Assembly: GCF_046536515.1 (NCBI RefSeq)
Contig: NZ_JAWDMQ010000021.1
Span: 1 to 24,486, forward strand
From: Caldisphaera sp046536515
GTDB lineage: Archaea > Thermoproteota > Thermoprotei_A > Sulfolobales > Acidilobaceae
Length of the DNA: 24,486 nucleotides
Direction of reading: 5' to 3'
In this document: piece after piece, positions 7,607-16,460 of the stretch
Numbering within the stretch: position 1 is the stretch's first letter
Layout: each line of letters opens with the position of its first letter
Position numbers and translations under genes: made by a program
The notes under the pieces: model-generated
What the model saw: the letters and a program-made list of their open reading frames with translations, nothing else
Database searches by the model: none
Told to the model about the DNA's origin: nothing

Positions 7607-8521
7607 TTAATCTAGATAGCCAAATCTTCTTAAAAATTCTCCCATTGATTCTATTAATCCTTTATTGAAAAAAGGTTCTATATTGCTTGAAATTTTTAAT
7701 AAAGGTGCTCCCTCAATTTTGTTTTTTATTAGCGATAACCTTAATTCGTTTATTAAATCATTAGTTAGACCTAAAGTATAGATTGTGTGTCTGCTTTCTT
7801 CTTTTCTAACTATATCATTTACTCCTTCTAAATCAAGACATTGAGAAGCTGCAACTATCATAGTAGCTATTTTAGTTACGGGAACCCTTTTTAGGTAACC
7901 TTTGATTCCACCAGATGCAACATAATCCATAATGGATTTGTTATCTGGCAAAAATTTTACATTCTCTACTTTAATTCCTTCCTTTTCTGCTTCACTTTTA
8001 AGCCATTCAACTCTTTCATAGCTGCTTTCACTATTACTTTTAGCTACTATTTCTATGTTATTGCTTCCTAAAGAAGCTCTATCAGGCAGATATAGAATGT
8101 TTTCTGATACAACACTTATTTCAGCCATTAAATTGTTTTCTAATTCATCTATTATATTGTCAGGCAATTTCGATGTAAGCCCTATAACTAGGAGACTTGG
8201 TATTATAGCAATTATACCTCTACCTTTATTATAAGAATCAACAATAAACATTGATAAATTATCAGATCTGTCTCCCTTAGGAATCTCAGCGACCCTTTCA
8301 TATTCATATATTTCGTCAAAATTAAATGAATCAACCAACGTATTATATATAGGGATTTCATCAATACTTGGTTCATGGATGCTTTTTAGAACCAAAGAAA
8401 GCCCGTTGGGCTTGTTTAATGATGGTTCAACATCATAAAATTTAATATTCTCCTTTATTATTCTCGATTTTAAATAAAGTCTTTTTAATGCAGAAGAGCA
8501 TTCTTCTATTGTATCACTCAC
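7607..8521 (-). CDS. Hypothetical protein, 304 aa, coupled to DUF211
   Basis: I cannot assign a function. The protein is soluble and mixed alpha/beta. Its middle contains a hydrophobic strand, GRGIIAIIPSLLVIGLTS (about 101-118), then a long variable region and GGIKGYLKRVPVTKIATMIVAASQCLDL, and it ends in a helical domain. The longest frame opens at GTG 8530, directly after the DUF211 stop, but that GTG belongs to the ribosome site TTAGGTG. The second GTG (8519-8521), six bases on and giving MSDTIEECSSALKRLY, is the likelier start. Tight coupling to DUF211 suggests a shared process. It converges on the TIP49 gene with a 12-base gap. Confidence 0.75.
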   Translation of the reverse strand: MSDTIEECSSALKRLYLKSRIIKENIKFYDVEPSLNKPNGLSLVLKSIHEPSIDEIPIYNTLVDSFNFDEIYEYERVAEIPKGDRSDNLSMFIVDSYNKGRGIIAIIPSLLVIGLTSKLPDNIIDELENNLMAEISVVSENILYLPDRASLGSNNIEIVAKSNSESSYERVEWLKSEAEKEGIKVENVKFLPDNKSIMDYVASGGIKGYLKRVPVTKIATMIVAASQCLDLEGVNDIVRKEESRHTIYTLGLTNDLINELRLSLIKNKIEGAPLLKISSNIEPFFNKGLIESMGEFLRRFGYLD

Positions 8522-8530
8522 TTTTGGCAC

Positions 8531-8821
8531 CTAATCCTCAATATTAGGTTCTTCAACAACCTTTTTCCCAGTTATTACCTGATCTATGCTATGTATAACA
8601 CATCCTAGAGACTCTAATAAATCTTCTACTTTCTCAAATGATATATCTAGGCCTTCAATTGTTATATTTAATGTGGCTGTTTCAACATCTAATTCTTTAA
8701 CTGTAATATTTACGCCCTCTACTCCATTTAATGAGGCTATAGATTTAGCTACATCTATTATTGAAGGTCCTTTTATTGGTTTCATCACATCTAAAACTAA
8801 TCTCCTTAAAGGTGCACTCAA
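8531..8821 (-). CDS. DUF211 family protein
   Basis: A 96-residue archaeal DUF211 protein, of unknown function, with an expected ferredoxin-like alpha/beta fold. Recognisable features are the opening LRRLVLDVMKPIKGPSI, the VEGVNITVKELDVET strand pair and IEGLDISFEKVEDLLESLGCVIHSIDQV at the end, which together cover the whole domain. The start is TTG at 8819-8821, four bases after GGGGGA. The gene lies directly upstream of the 304-aa gene on the same strand: its TAG stop abuts the next ribosome site, so translation is probably coupled. Confidence 0.88.
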   Translation of the reverse strand: MSAPLRRLVLDVMKPIKGPSIIDVAKSIASLNGVEGVNITVKELDVETATLNITIEGLDISFEKVEDLLESLGCVIHSIDQVITGKKVVEEPNIED

Positions 8822-8900
8822 TTTATCCCCCTATGTTTAATTATATGGAAGATTATTAAATTTTTGAAGAAAAATAAGATAATTAGTATTGGGGAGCAAA

Positions 8901-9533
8901 ATGGTTCAAGGCAAAGCTGCTATGAGGAGTAGTGAAAGTATTGCAGCAAATCTGTTACAACAAATGGGATATAAGGTTGTTGAAATGCATAAAAAAGTTA
9001 CAATTAATAATATTGAAATATCAGATGTTGATATTGTTGCGGAAAAAAATGGTATAAAATATGCCGTTGAAGTAAAGGCTGGACCAGCAGATGTTTCTTC
9101 TATAAGACAAATATATGTTAATTCTAAACTATTAAACATGGTTCCTATGATAATTTCTAGAGGACTTGCTGATGAAAAAGCTGAGGAATTAGCAAAAGAA
9201 CTTAATGTAATTTTTATATCAGTCTCAGATCAGGTATTAACCAATTTAGATGAAATTTATGCTTCAGTAAAAGAGGCTTTAGTAGATTTCCTGGATGATT
9301 TTTTCAAATTTTTAACTAAATGTAAAATTATAGATGAAAAAGATTTAAAAATAATAAGCTCTATTGCTGTATCAGAAGACTTAATTGAGGCAGCAAAAAA
9401 TTCTAATATGTCCATAGAAGATTTTACTAAAGCATTTTCAAGTCTTCATAATAGAGGTATATTACCAAGTGGTAAATATGAATACGCATCTTTAATTTCA
9501 AAGCTTATAGTAATATTTTGTAAAAAGCAATAA
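8901..9533 (+). CDS. PD-(D/E)XK nuclease-like (RecB/YraN-type) protein
   Basis: A 210-residue protein with an N-terminal nuclease-type fold. A conserved Glu lies in helix one (SSESIAANLL, E12), then comes ISDVDIVAEKNG (D42/D44), then YAVEVKAG, giving E57-x-K59, the classic catalytic set. A basic region follows, then a C-terminal helical domain (about 120-210) that may bind DNA or a partner. It probably acts on DNA or RNA ends, but the substrate cannot be inferred. The frame opens at TTG 8889; the GGGGAG run just downstream of that codon is the SD site, so the ATG at 8901 is the likelier start. It is divergent from DUF211. Confidence 0.75.
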   Translation: MVQGKAAMRSSESIAANLLQQMGYKVVEMHKKVTINNIEISDVDIVAEKNGIKYAVEVKAGPADVSSIRQIYVNSKLLNMVPMIISRGLADEKAEELAKELNVIFISVSDQVLTNLDEIYASVKEALVDFLDDFFKFLTKCKIIDEKDLKIISSIAVSEDLIEAAKNSNMSIEDFTKAFSSLHNRGILPSGKYEYASLISKLIVIFCKKQ

Positions 9534-9612
9534 TTTAATACGTTATTTATGCTTTCATATAAATATTCCTTTTGAGATACTTTATTTTACTTTGTTTTTA
9601 GACGTTAATGTT

Positions 9613-9630
9613 AATATAAACAATTTATAA
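9613..9630 (+). promoter_or_regulatory. TATA-type promoter of the ahcY gene
   Basis: AATATAAAC (9613-9621) and TTTATAA (9624-9630) precede the ATG at 9663. The first gives a start near 9642 and a leader of about 20 bases that holds GGGTGA. The T-rich stretch at 9566-9600 just upstream could end the preceding transcript. Confidence 0.35.
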
Positions 9631-9662
9631 TTTTGATAATGTCTTTATAAAAGGGTGAGTGT

Positions 9663-10913
9663 ATGAATAATTCAAAAATAAAAAGACCTGAATTATATAA
9701 AGAAGGTAATAAAAAAATAGAATTTGCAGAAATGCACATGCCAGTAGTTATGAAGCTTAGAGAATTATATTTAAAGGAAAAACCTTTAGATGGAATCAAA
9801 ATATCAGCGGCTTTGCATGTAACAAAGGAAACGGCTGTACTAATTAAAACGTTTCAATTGTGGGGGGCTCAGATATTTCTATCTCCTAGTAATCCATTAT
9901 CAACACAGGATGATATAGCAGCCTCTTTAGCAAATATTGATAATTTAATAGTTGAAGCATGGAGAGGAATGACTAATGATGAGTATTTCATGGCAATAAG
10001 GGATGCAGCAAAGTTCAAACCAGATATAGTTATAGATGATGGAGCAGATCTTCATATAACACTTCATGAAGAAATGCCAGGTATAGCTGAAAAAGTTTTA
10101 GGAGGTAATGAAGAAACAACAACTGGAGTAATTAGGTTAAAAGCGCTAGAAAAAGAAAATAAACTATTATACCCAGTTATAGCTGTAAATAATGCCTTAA
10201 CAAAATTTATGTTTGATAATAGATATGGTACAGGTCAAAGTTCAATTGATGGAATATTGAGATCAACTAATGTATTGATTGCTGGGAAAAAAGCTGTTGT
10301 AGCAGGTTATGGATGGGTAGGAAGAGGAATTGCCAATAGACTTAAGGGATTTGGGGCAAGAGTTATAGTAACTGAAGTCGATCCTATAAAAGCTTTGGAA
10401 GCTGTTATGGATGGATTTGATGTAATGACTATGGATGAAGCGTCAAAAATTGGTGATATATTTATAACGGCAACAGGGGACATTGATGTTATTAGAGCTG
10501 AACATATGCTGAATATGAAGGAAGGAGCTATATTAGCTAACGCTGGCCACTTTAATGTTGAAGTAAGTGTTAAAGATTTAGAAAATATAAGTGATTCTAA
10601 GGAAGTAGTAAGAGAAAACACTGTAAAATATACGCTAAGAAATGGAAAACATTTATTTCTTTTAGGTGAAGGAAGGTTAGTTAATTTGGTTGCAGCAGAA
10701 GGTCACCCAAGTGAAGTAATGGATATGAGTTTTGCAAATCAAGCGCTATCTGTTCTATACTTGCTTAAAAATAAAGGAAAACTAAAAAAGGAAGTATATA
10801 ACGTACCTTATGATCAAGATCAATACGTTGCAAAGCTTAAGCTTGAAACTATGAATATAAAGATAGACGAATTAACCCCAGAGCAAGTAAAATACTTAGA
10901 AAGCTATAAATGA
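9663..10913 (+). CDS. ahcY: S-adenosylhomocysteine hydrolase (adenosylhomocysteinase)
   Basis: It reversibly cleaves S-adenosylhomocysteine to adenosine and homocysteine, clearing the product of SAM-dependent methylation. The 416-residue length fits the archaeal type, which lacks the C-terminal tail of the eukaryotic enzyme. Motifs: SAALHVTKETAVL (48-60), NPLSTQDDIAA (77-87), NEETTTG (149-155), VNNALTKFMFDNRYGTGQS (175-193) and the NAD-binding Rossmann motif GYGWVGRG (215-222). ATG 9663 follows GGGTGA by four bases. The site-2 protease gene begins ten bases after the stop, with its ribosome site on the TGA, so the two are probably co-transcribed. Confidence 0.97.
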   Translation: MNNSKIKRPELYKEGNKKIEFAEMHMPVVMKLRELYLKEKPLDGIKISAALHVTKETAVLIKTFQLWGAQIFLSPSNPLSTQDDIAASLANIDNLIVEAWRGMTNDEYFMAIRDAAKFKPDIVIDDGADLHITLHEEMPGIAEKVLGGNEETTTGVIRLKALEKENKLLYPVIAVNNALTKFMFDNRYGTGQSSIDGILRSTNVLIAGKKAVVAGYGWVGRGIANRLKGFGARVIVTEVDPIKALEAVMDGFDVMTMDEASKIGDIFITATGDIDVIRAEHMLNMKEGAILANAGHFNVEVSVKDLENISDSKEVVRENTVKYTLRNGKHLFLLGEGRLVNLVAAEGHPSEVMDMSFANQALSVLYLLKNKGKLKKEVYNVPYDQDQYVAKLKLETMNIKIDELTPEQVKYLESYK

Positions 10914-10923
10914 GGTTAAAGAA

Positions 10924-12045
10924 TTGCAAGATTGGCTAATAGTTTTGATATCATTTATAGTTTTTTGGGGTGTTTTATATTTAATAGGCAAAATAATTAA
11001 AAATAAGAAAATCATGATTTATCCTTTTGTTTTTATTGCAAAAACGGGAATTGGCATGGAACCTATAAAGAGTAAAAATAAAGCCAAAATAATATCGATT
11101 TTTGGCTATTTATCTCTAGCAATTTCCATAGGCTTAATGGGATATTTTTATTATATAGTTGTATCAACTTTTATTTCAAAATACATTGTTCCAAGTTCGG
11201 GTCAATTAGCAGGATTCGTTCCTTTGATTCCAGGTATAACAATAAGTTTAGATCAGTTAATATATTTTTTAATAGCCATAGGAGTAGCTGTATTAGTGCA
11301 TGAATTATTCCATGCTTTAATTGCTAGGGCAGAAGGTATACCTATTAAAGATGCAGGCTTCTTATTATTAGCATTTATACCAGCAGCATTTGTAGAACCG
11401 GATGATAATAAAATGAAATCTGCCCCTCTAAAATCAAGGCTTAAGGTATATTCAGCAGGAGTTACAATTAATTTAATTTTAGGTATAATATTTTTGCTTC
11501 TATTTATTTATATAACTCCAAAGTTAATAGATGGTGTAAGTTTAATTAGCGTAGTTTCAAATTCTCCAGCATATTTAGCAAACCTAAAGCCTGGTATGGT
11601 AATAATGTCTGTAAATGGTACGTCTACTTTATCTTTACAGACTTTTATGAATGTATTAAATAAATATGGGGCTGAAAATAATTTAACAACAGCTAATCTA
11701 GTTTTAACAGTAAAGTATAATGGAATCATAGAGAATATAACAGTTTTTAAACCATATGGCGTATCTCATTTGGGAATATCTGTTGTACAAGCTTTTAAAA
11801 TGTCATGGCTAGTATCTATAATTTCAGCTTTATATTTAATAAATTTAGGTTTGGCTTTAGTAAATGCCGCTCCAATAGCAATACCTTTGCCTGGAGGAGT
11901 GATCCAAAGCGATGGTGGGTATATATTTATAGAATCCCTTTCAAAAATTGGGAAAAAAGGATCACAAGTCGGAATAACATTTGAAGTATTGACACTACTT
12001 TTAATATTAAGTCTTTTAACCATTTCTCCTATAAGGCTACCATAA
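10924..12045 (+). CDS. Site-2-protease-type (M50) membrane metallopeptidase with PDZ domain
   Basis: An intramembrane zinc protease that cuts membrane-anchored regulators. Visible features: several hydrophobic helices, the zinc motif HELFH (126-130), a PDZ-like loop domain (about 195-275; SNSPAYLANLKPGMVIMSVNG) and the second catalytic motif NAAPIAIPLPGG...DGG (314-332), whose Asp330 is the third zinc ligand. Further helices sit at both ends, giving about six to eight. The start is TTG at 10924. The ribosome site TGAGGT overlaps the stop of ahcY. The substrate is unknown, and no anti-sigma-like partner is expected in archaea. Confidence 0.92.
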   Translation: MQDWLIVLISFIVFWGVLYLIGKIIKNKKIMIYPFVFIAKTGIGMEPIKSKNKAKIISIFGYLSLAISIGLMGYFYYIVVSTFISKYIVPSSGQLAGFVPLIPGITISLDQLIYFLIAIGVAVLVHELFHALIARAEGIPIKDAGFLLLAFIPAAFVEPDDNKMKSAPLKSRLKVYSAGVTINLILGIIFLLLFIYITPKLIDGVSLISVVSNSPAYLANLKPGMVIMSVNGTSTLSLQTFMNVLNKYGAENNLTTANLVLTVKYNGIIENITVFKPYGVSHLGISVVQAFKMSWLVSIISALYLINLGLALVNAAPIAIPLPGGVIQSDGGYIFIESLSKIGKKGSQVGITFEVLTLLLILSLLTISPIRLP

Positions 12046-12204
12046 TTATATAAAGCTTTAGAATTATTTTAATTAAATTCTTAATAAATAATATTTCCTC
12101 TTGTTTTTAGTAAAAATTTTATAAAGCTATAATCTCTTGGTATTAAATAAATCATGCATAAGAATTATTAATTTCTTAATTTATATATGATCGTGGTGAG
12201 ATAA

Positions 12205-12918
12205 TTGGTTAATGGTATTAAGGTAGCTGAGGCAACATTATTGATAATCATAGCTATAATTGGATTCGGATTATACTTATATGATGCAGCTCATTATTTA
12301 AATCCAATAATTTCAGGCGGACAATATTTAAAATCTAATCCATTAAAAATACAATTAGTATATAATGTGTCTGAAAACATAATCAGTAATTCTTCTATTG
12401 AATCTGGATGGATCCAAGTTATTGCTAGTATGACCAAGTATAATAATACATATGATGTATTAAGTTTTTCAGTAATGAATTTCGGAGGAAGTAGTAATAT
12501 AGTACAATCTTTATATTTATCTGCTGGAACAGGATTAGTTTCAAATTCAAACATACCATTTATAGCAAATAGGTCTTTATTGATAAATTCAAGTAAAGAA
12601 ATATTTTATAATAGCACCAATCCAATCCCAGTTGCAGTAGAAAACCTTAATTATATTATAACTCAAAATGGGACTAAGTATTACGTAAACTATGGGCAAT
12701 ATTATGATCTAAGTTCTGGAATATTAGTATACAGGACATTTAACTTAACTGCAAACAATACTTTGATAGCTAATGGAACCATGGTACTACAGAAAGTTTA
12801 TTATTTGGGTAGCAACAATTTATACATTAACCCATATATTTATGGAACTATATTAGTGTTGTTGGCTATTGTTGTTGCTGTAAGTTTGTTTGGGGCAGTA
12901 ATTTTATTATTAAGCTAA
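12205..12918 (+). CDS. Hypothetical bitopic surface protein rich in N-glycosylation sequons
   Basis: A 237-residue protein with an N-terminal hydrophobic helix (about 8-27), a large polar middle and a C-terminal membrane helix (about 213-236). The middle probably faces outwards: it carries ten N-x-S/T sequons (NVS, NSS, NNT, NRS, NSS, NST, NGT, NLT, NNT, NGT) and many Tyr, Ser and Asn residues, as in crenarchaeal pilin-like or S-layer-linked proteins. I do not recognise the family. The start is TTG 12205, with GGTGAGATAA ahead. The last nine bases overlap the convergent JAMM gene. It is probably a separate unit from ahcY, given the 159-base gap. Confidence 0.72.
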   Translation: MVNGIKVAEATLLIIIAIIGFGLYLYDAAHYLNPIISGGQYLKSNPLKIQLVYNVSENIISNSSIESGWIQVIASMTKYNNTYDVLSFSVMNFGGSSNIVQSLYLSAGTGLVSNSNIPFIANRSLLINSSKEIFYNSTNPIPVAVENLNYIITQNGTKYYVNYGQYYDLSSGILVYRTFNLTANNTLIANGTMVLQKVYYLGSNNLYINPYIYGTILVLLAIVVAVSLFGAVILLLS

Positions 12919-13293
12919 TATAACTTCTTCTGTAACTCCATCTTTTAATATCCATCCTTTGATTCCAATTTTTGATATTATGATCCATGGAATAGGCCAC
13001 AGTTTCATGCCTTCGACATCTTTTAAGCTAGGTATTGGTAATCCAGAAGGATGTGTATGATATAATGATACAACGTTTAATCCATAGTTTTCAGCCAATA
13101 AATGAGCTATTACCATATCATAAGGATTCGCTAAAAATTCAACTTTGCTTTTTAAAATGTTTTCTACTGGCATTGCAATTTTAACATATATAACGTTATC
13201 TTTATTTTCTCCTATTAATACTCCTGTTTTTTCTTCTTCATATTTTAATAGATATTTAAAGAACTGAACTAGGTTACCTAATATTATTTTCAA
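12910..13293 (-). CDS. JAMM/MPN+ metallopeptidase (Mov34 family)
   Basis: A compact 127-residue JAB1/MPN+ domain with the full zinc-peptidase signature: the glutamate in EKTGVLIG (E21), then HTHPSG (H79, H81) and PSLKD (S89, D92), i.e. E...HxHP...SxxD. Archaeal JAMM enzymes such as HvJAMM1 remove small ubiquitin-like modifiers (SAMPs/Urm1), so desampylation is a reasonable inference. Acting on other isopeptides is an alternative. The start is TTG (13291-13293) with GAGTGA upstream, lying across the stop of the phosphodiesterase gene. The two are six bases apart and surely co-translated. Confidence 0.88.
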   Translation of the reverse strand: MKIILGNLVQFFKYLLKYEEEKTGVLIGENKDNVIYVKIAMPVENILKSKVEFLANPYDMVIAHLLAENYGLNVVSLYHTHPSGLPIPSLKDVEGMKLWPIPWIIISKIGIKGWILKDGVTEEVILA

Positions 13294-13299
13294 TTTTTA

Positions 13300-13815
13300 T
13301 CACTCTATATAAAATATTTTGCCACTAAAAGAAGGTACATTAATGATTGCAAAAGAAGGTTTATTAAAAATACCGGCAACTTCCCCGGGGCTTAATAGCA
13401 AAATTCCATTAACATAGTTTAAATAAGGTTTGTGAATATGGCCAAAGATAATTGATGAATAAACTTTAGATTTTGCTAAGGAATATGCTATGGATAAAGT
13501 CTTTTCAGAATCGCCAAACCCATGGAATAAAAAAATACTATGTCCATCAAAATTTAATATTAATGGTTGCTCTTCAATTTGTATTTTATACAAATCTGCT
13601 TCTCTTTTCAGATATAGTTTATCTCCATCGTTATTGCCATATATTGCATAAATTTTCTTGTTTTTCGCATATTCTGCTAAAAATTTTAACATAAAAGGAG
13701 AAATAAAGTCTCCTAAATGTATTAGCACGTCAACATTAAATTTGCTAATTTGATTTAAAACTTTTTCTAGGTTTTTGATGTTGTCATGGCTATCGCTTAT
13801 AACACCTAAAATCAT
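13300..13815 (-). CDS. YfcE/MJ0936-type metallophosphodiesterase
   Basis: A small calcineurin-like phosphodiesterase (171 aa) with a two-metal site. Motifs in order: DSHDN (D8, H10), HLGDF (D36), GNND (60-63), the FHG histidine (H98) and GHIHKP (H126, H128). Members such as MJ0936 and E. coli YfcE hydrolyse phosphodiesters in vitro, with the natural substrate uncertain. ATG 13815 is preceded by GGTGATACG, a clear SD. The gene leads the JAMM gene in a two-gene operon. It is divergent from iorA with a 162-base spacer. Confidence 0.93.
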   Translation of the reverse strand: MILGVISDSHDNIKNLEKVLNQISKFNVDVLIHLGDFISPFMLKFLAEYAKNKKIYAIYGNNDGDKLYLKREADLYKIQIEEQPLILNFDGHSIFLFHGFGDSEKTLSIAYSLAKSKVYSSIIFGHIHKPYLNYVNGILLLSPGEVAGIFNKPSFAIINVPSFSGKIFYIE

Positions 13816-13977
13816 CGTATCACCAATATATTTTTCATTTGAAGAGATAATATTTTTATCGATTTAATATAAAATTTAACAAAATATTTTTTTGTATATA
13901 TGTGTTATAACTGTTAATTCTATTATACATTGATAAACACAAAAACCTCAAACGTAATAACATAAGTGGTGGAATAA

Positions 13978-15879
13978 TTGAGCAATATACTGCAAAAACC
14001 AGGCAGCACAGTATTATTAATGGGAAACGAAGCAATTGCAAGAGGATTTATTGAAGCCGGTGGAGGGTTTGCATCAGCATATCCTGGTACCCCTTCTACA
14101 GAAATAGTAGAAACATTATCTGAGGTAGCAAACTCTTTAGGTATTTATGTTGAATGGAGCGTTAATGAAAAGGTTGCTTTGGAATCAGCTTATGGCGCTT
14201 CTATATCTAACGTTAGGGCTTTAGCTGCTATGAAGCATGTAGGATTAAATGTAGCTGCAGATGCATTAGCTAGCATATCATATACAGGTGTAAAATCTGG
14301 GTTACTTATAATTTCTGCAGAAGATCCTAGTATGTGGAGTTCTCAAAATGAACAAGATAACAGATATTATGGAATGCTAACATATATACCTGTTTTTGAT
14401 CCTAGTGATCCTCAAGAAGCAAAAGATCTAACAAAGTCTATTATTGAATTGAGCGAAAAATTATCCCATCCAGTTTTGATGACGCCAACGACTAGAGTTT
14501 CGCATACTAGATCTAATGTAACATTAGGAGAAATTACACCTCCTAAGACTAAGGGATTCTTTTCTAAGGACAATTCAAGGTTTGGTCTGGTCCCTGCTAA
14601 CTCTAGAGTTTTAAGGGATAAACTCATTAATAAATGGAATGCAATAAAAGAGAGCTTAGAAAGTTTTGAACCATATAATAGAGTAGAAAATATAGAAAAA
14701 GGGAAGATAGCAATAATAGCATCAGGAATTTCATATCAATATGCTAAGGAGGTAATAAATGAAATAGGAGATTATAGGCTAATAAAGATATCAACTCCGT
14801 ATCCATTGCCCAAAAAGTTCATATTAAAAGGATTGGAAGATATTAAGAAGGCATTAGTTATTGAAGAACTAGAGCCTATAGTTGAAAATCAAGTGAAGAA
14901 TATAGTGAATGACGAAGGATTAGATATAAAAGTTGAAGGGAAATCTTATGTTGGGTATTCTGGAGAAATGAGTTTAGACAGAGCAAGAAAGGCAATTAGA
15001 GAATTCTTAGGTATACCTATTATCCAGACAAATATGATAAAGAAGTTAAATCTTAGTATTCCAAATAGACCTCCTTCTTTTTGTCCTGGCTGTCCTCATA
15101 GAGGAACATTTTATTCATTAAAAAGAGCAGTAAATTCTCTTATGATAAAACCGATATTCAGCGGTGATATAGGATGTTATAGCTTAGGTATTAATTCACC
15201 TTATGATGAGCAAGATATAATATTAGAAATGGGCGGCAGCATTGGGGTTGCAAATGGTCTTTCTCATGTTGCTGAAAATCAAGTTCCAATAGCAATAATA
15301 GGTGATTCTACTTTCTATCATGCAGGTATTCCTGGGTTAATAAATGCAGTCTATAATAAGTCCCCTATTCTTTTATTGGTTTTAGATAATATGACAACTG
15401 CTATGACCGGAGAACAACCTGATCCTAGTTCCGGTATAACTGCTATGGGGGAGGAAACAAAAATAATAAGCATAGCAAAAATTGCAGAGGGGATTGGTGT
15501 TGAGAAAGTTGTTATTTTTGATCCTTTTAATATTAAAGAATCAACAAATAAGTTAAAGGACGCATTGTCTTATGTTATAAAAGAAAGGAAACCAGCAGTG
15601 GCAATTGCTAAGAAAGCCTGTGCATTAAATGCTGTTAGGATAGCTAATAAAATCAAAGTGGAAATACCAATCTATCAAGTTTTAGAAAGTAAGTGCACAG
15701 GTTGTGGTATTTGCTATAATGCATTTGCATGTCCTGCTATATTTGTTAAAGATGACAAAAAAGCCTGGATTGAGCCTAGTTTATGTACAGGCTGCGGTGT
15801 TTGTGTTCAAACGTGCCCTTACGATGCTATTAAACCAGTAAAAATTATTGATAATAGGTGGGATAGAGTATGGGAGTAA
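13978..15879 (+). CDS. iorA: Indolepyruvate:ferredoxin oxidoreductase, alpha subunit
   Basis: The catalytic subunit of the TPP- and Fe-S-dependent enzyme that oxidatively decarboxylates aromatic 2-oxo acids to acyl-CoA, reducing ferredoxin. Features: the N-terminal pyrimidine-binding domain (GGGFASAYPGTPSTEIVE), CPGCPHRGTFYSL and GDIGCYS, the TPP region GDSTFYHAG ending at LLVLDN, and a C-terminal ferredoxin domain. The domain has two cysteine sets: C573/576/579/585 (C-x2-C-x2-C-x5-C) and C603/606/609/613 (C-x2-C-x2-C-x3-C-P). The length (633 aa) is normal. TTG 13978 follows GGTGG by five bases. iorB overlaps its end by ten bases. A TATA-like TATTATACA lies near 13921. Confidence 0.96.
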   Translation: MSNILQKPGSTVLLMGNEAIARGFIEAGGGFASAYPGTPSTEIVETLSEVANSLGIYVEWSVNEKVALESAYGASISNVRALAAMKHVGLNVAADALASISYTGVKSGLLIISAEDPSMWSSQNEQDNRYYGMLTYIPVFDPSDPQEAKDLTKSIIELSEKLSHPVLMTPTTRVSHTRSNVTLGEITPPKTKGFFSKDNSRFGLVPANSRVLRDKLINKWNAIKESLESFEPYNRVENIEKGKIAIIASGISYQYAKEVINEIGDYRLIKISTPYPLPKKFILKGLEDIKKALVIEELEPIVENQVKNIVNDEGLDIKVEGKSYVGYSGEMSLDRARKAIREFLGIPIIQTNMIKKLNLSIPNRPPSFCPGCPHRGTFYSLKRAVNSLMIKPIFSGDIGCYSLGINSPYDEQDIILEMGGSIGVANGLSHVAENQVPIAIIGDSTFYHAGIPGLINAVYNKSPILLLVLDNMTTAMTGEQPDPSSGITAMGEETKIISIAKIAEGIGVEKVVIFDPFNIKESTNKLKDALSYVIKERKPAVAIAKKACALNAVRIANKIKVEIPIYQVLESKCTGCGICYNAFACPAIFVKDDKKAWIEPSLCTGCGVCVQTCPYDAIKPVKIIDNRWDRVWE

Positions 15880-16460
15880 GTTCAAAGATTAATATAGTTA
15901 TAGTGGGTGTTGGAGGCCAAGGTATAATAACATTATCTAAAATTATTGGAGATGCAGCTGTAAAAGAGAATGTAAAGGTTCTTATTGCTGAGACTCACGG
16001 TTTAAGTCAAAGAGGCGGATCTGTGGAGGTTCATTTAAGGATAGGAGATGTGCATGCTCCTATAGTTCCTAAAGGGGAAGCTGATATATTGTTATCTATG
16101 GAACTTATTGAAGCAGTAAGAAATGTAGATTATTTAAATCAAAATGGAATAATTATTACGTCTAACACTATATTAAGACCGCCAATCCCTGGTGTTAAAC
16201 TTCCGAAAGAGGATGAAATTTTATCTGAGTTTAAAAAGAACAATATAAAATATTATGTAATACCTACTAAGGAACTTTCAGAGAAGGCTGGAAGCTATTT
16301 ATCAGAGAACATGGTTTTATTGGGGGCTTTATATAAATTAAGCAGCCTAGAAAAATTTATAAACATCAATTCTCTAAAGGATATAATAAAAACTATGAGA
16401 AACCCTGAAATAAATCTAAAGGCTTTTGAACTAGGTAGTAGCTTCACTGCTACCATATGA
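15870..16460 (+). CDS. iorB: Indolepyruvate:ferredoxin oxidoreductase, beta subunit
   Basis: The gamma-domain-type partner of IorA (196 aa). Landmarks are the glycine motif VGVGGQGIITLSKIIG at about 12-27, the ETHGLSQRGGSVEVH signature at about 42-56 and the late ENMVLLGAL segment. The ATG (15870) lies inside the last codons of iorA, with GGTGG (15857-15861) eight bases upstream, so translation is coupled and a 1:1 complex is expected. The last 30 bases overlap the convergent 87-aa gene. Confidence 0.95.
   Translation: MGVSSKINIVIVGVGGQGIITLSKIIGDAAVKENVKVLIAETHGLSQRGGSVEVHLRIGDVHAPIVPKGEADILLSMELIEAVRNVDYLNQNGIIITSNTILRPPIPGVKLPKEDEILSEFKKNNIKYYVIPTKELSEKAGSYLSENMVLLGALYKLSSLEKFININSLKDIIKTMRNPEINLKAFELGSSFTATI

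Noticed and set aside
13388..13395. GC-rich palindrome CCCCGGGG as a further scar
   Set aside because: It lies in the phosphodiesterase gene and encodes the conserved SPGE segment.
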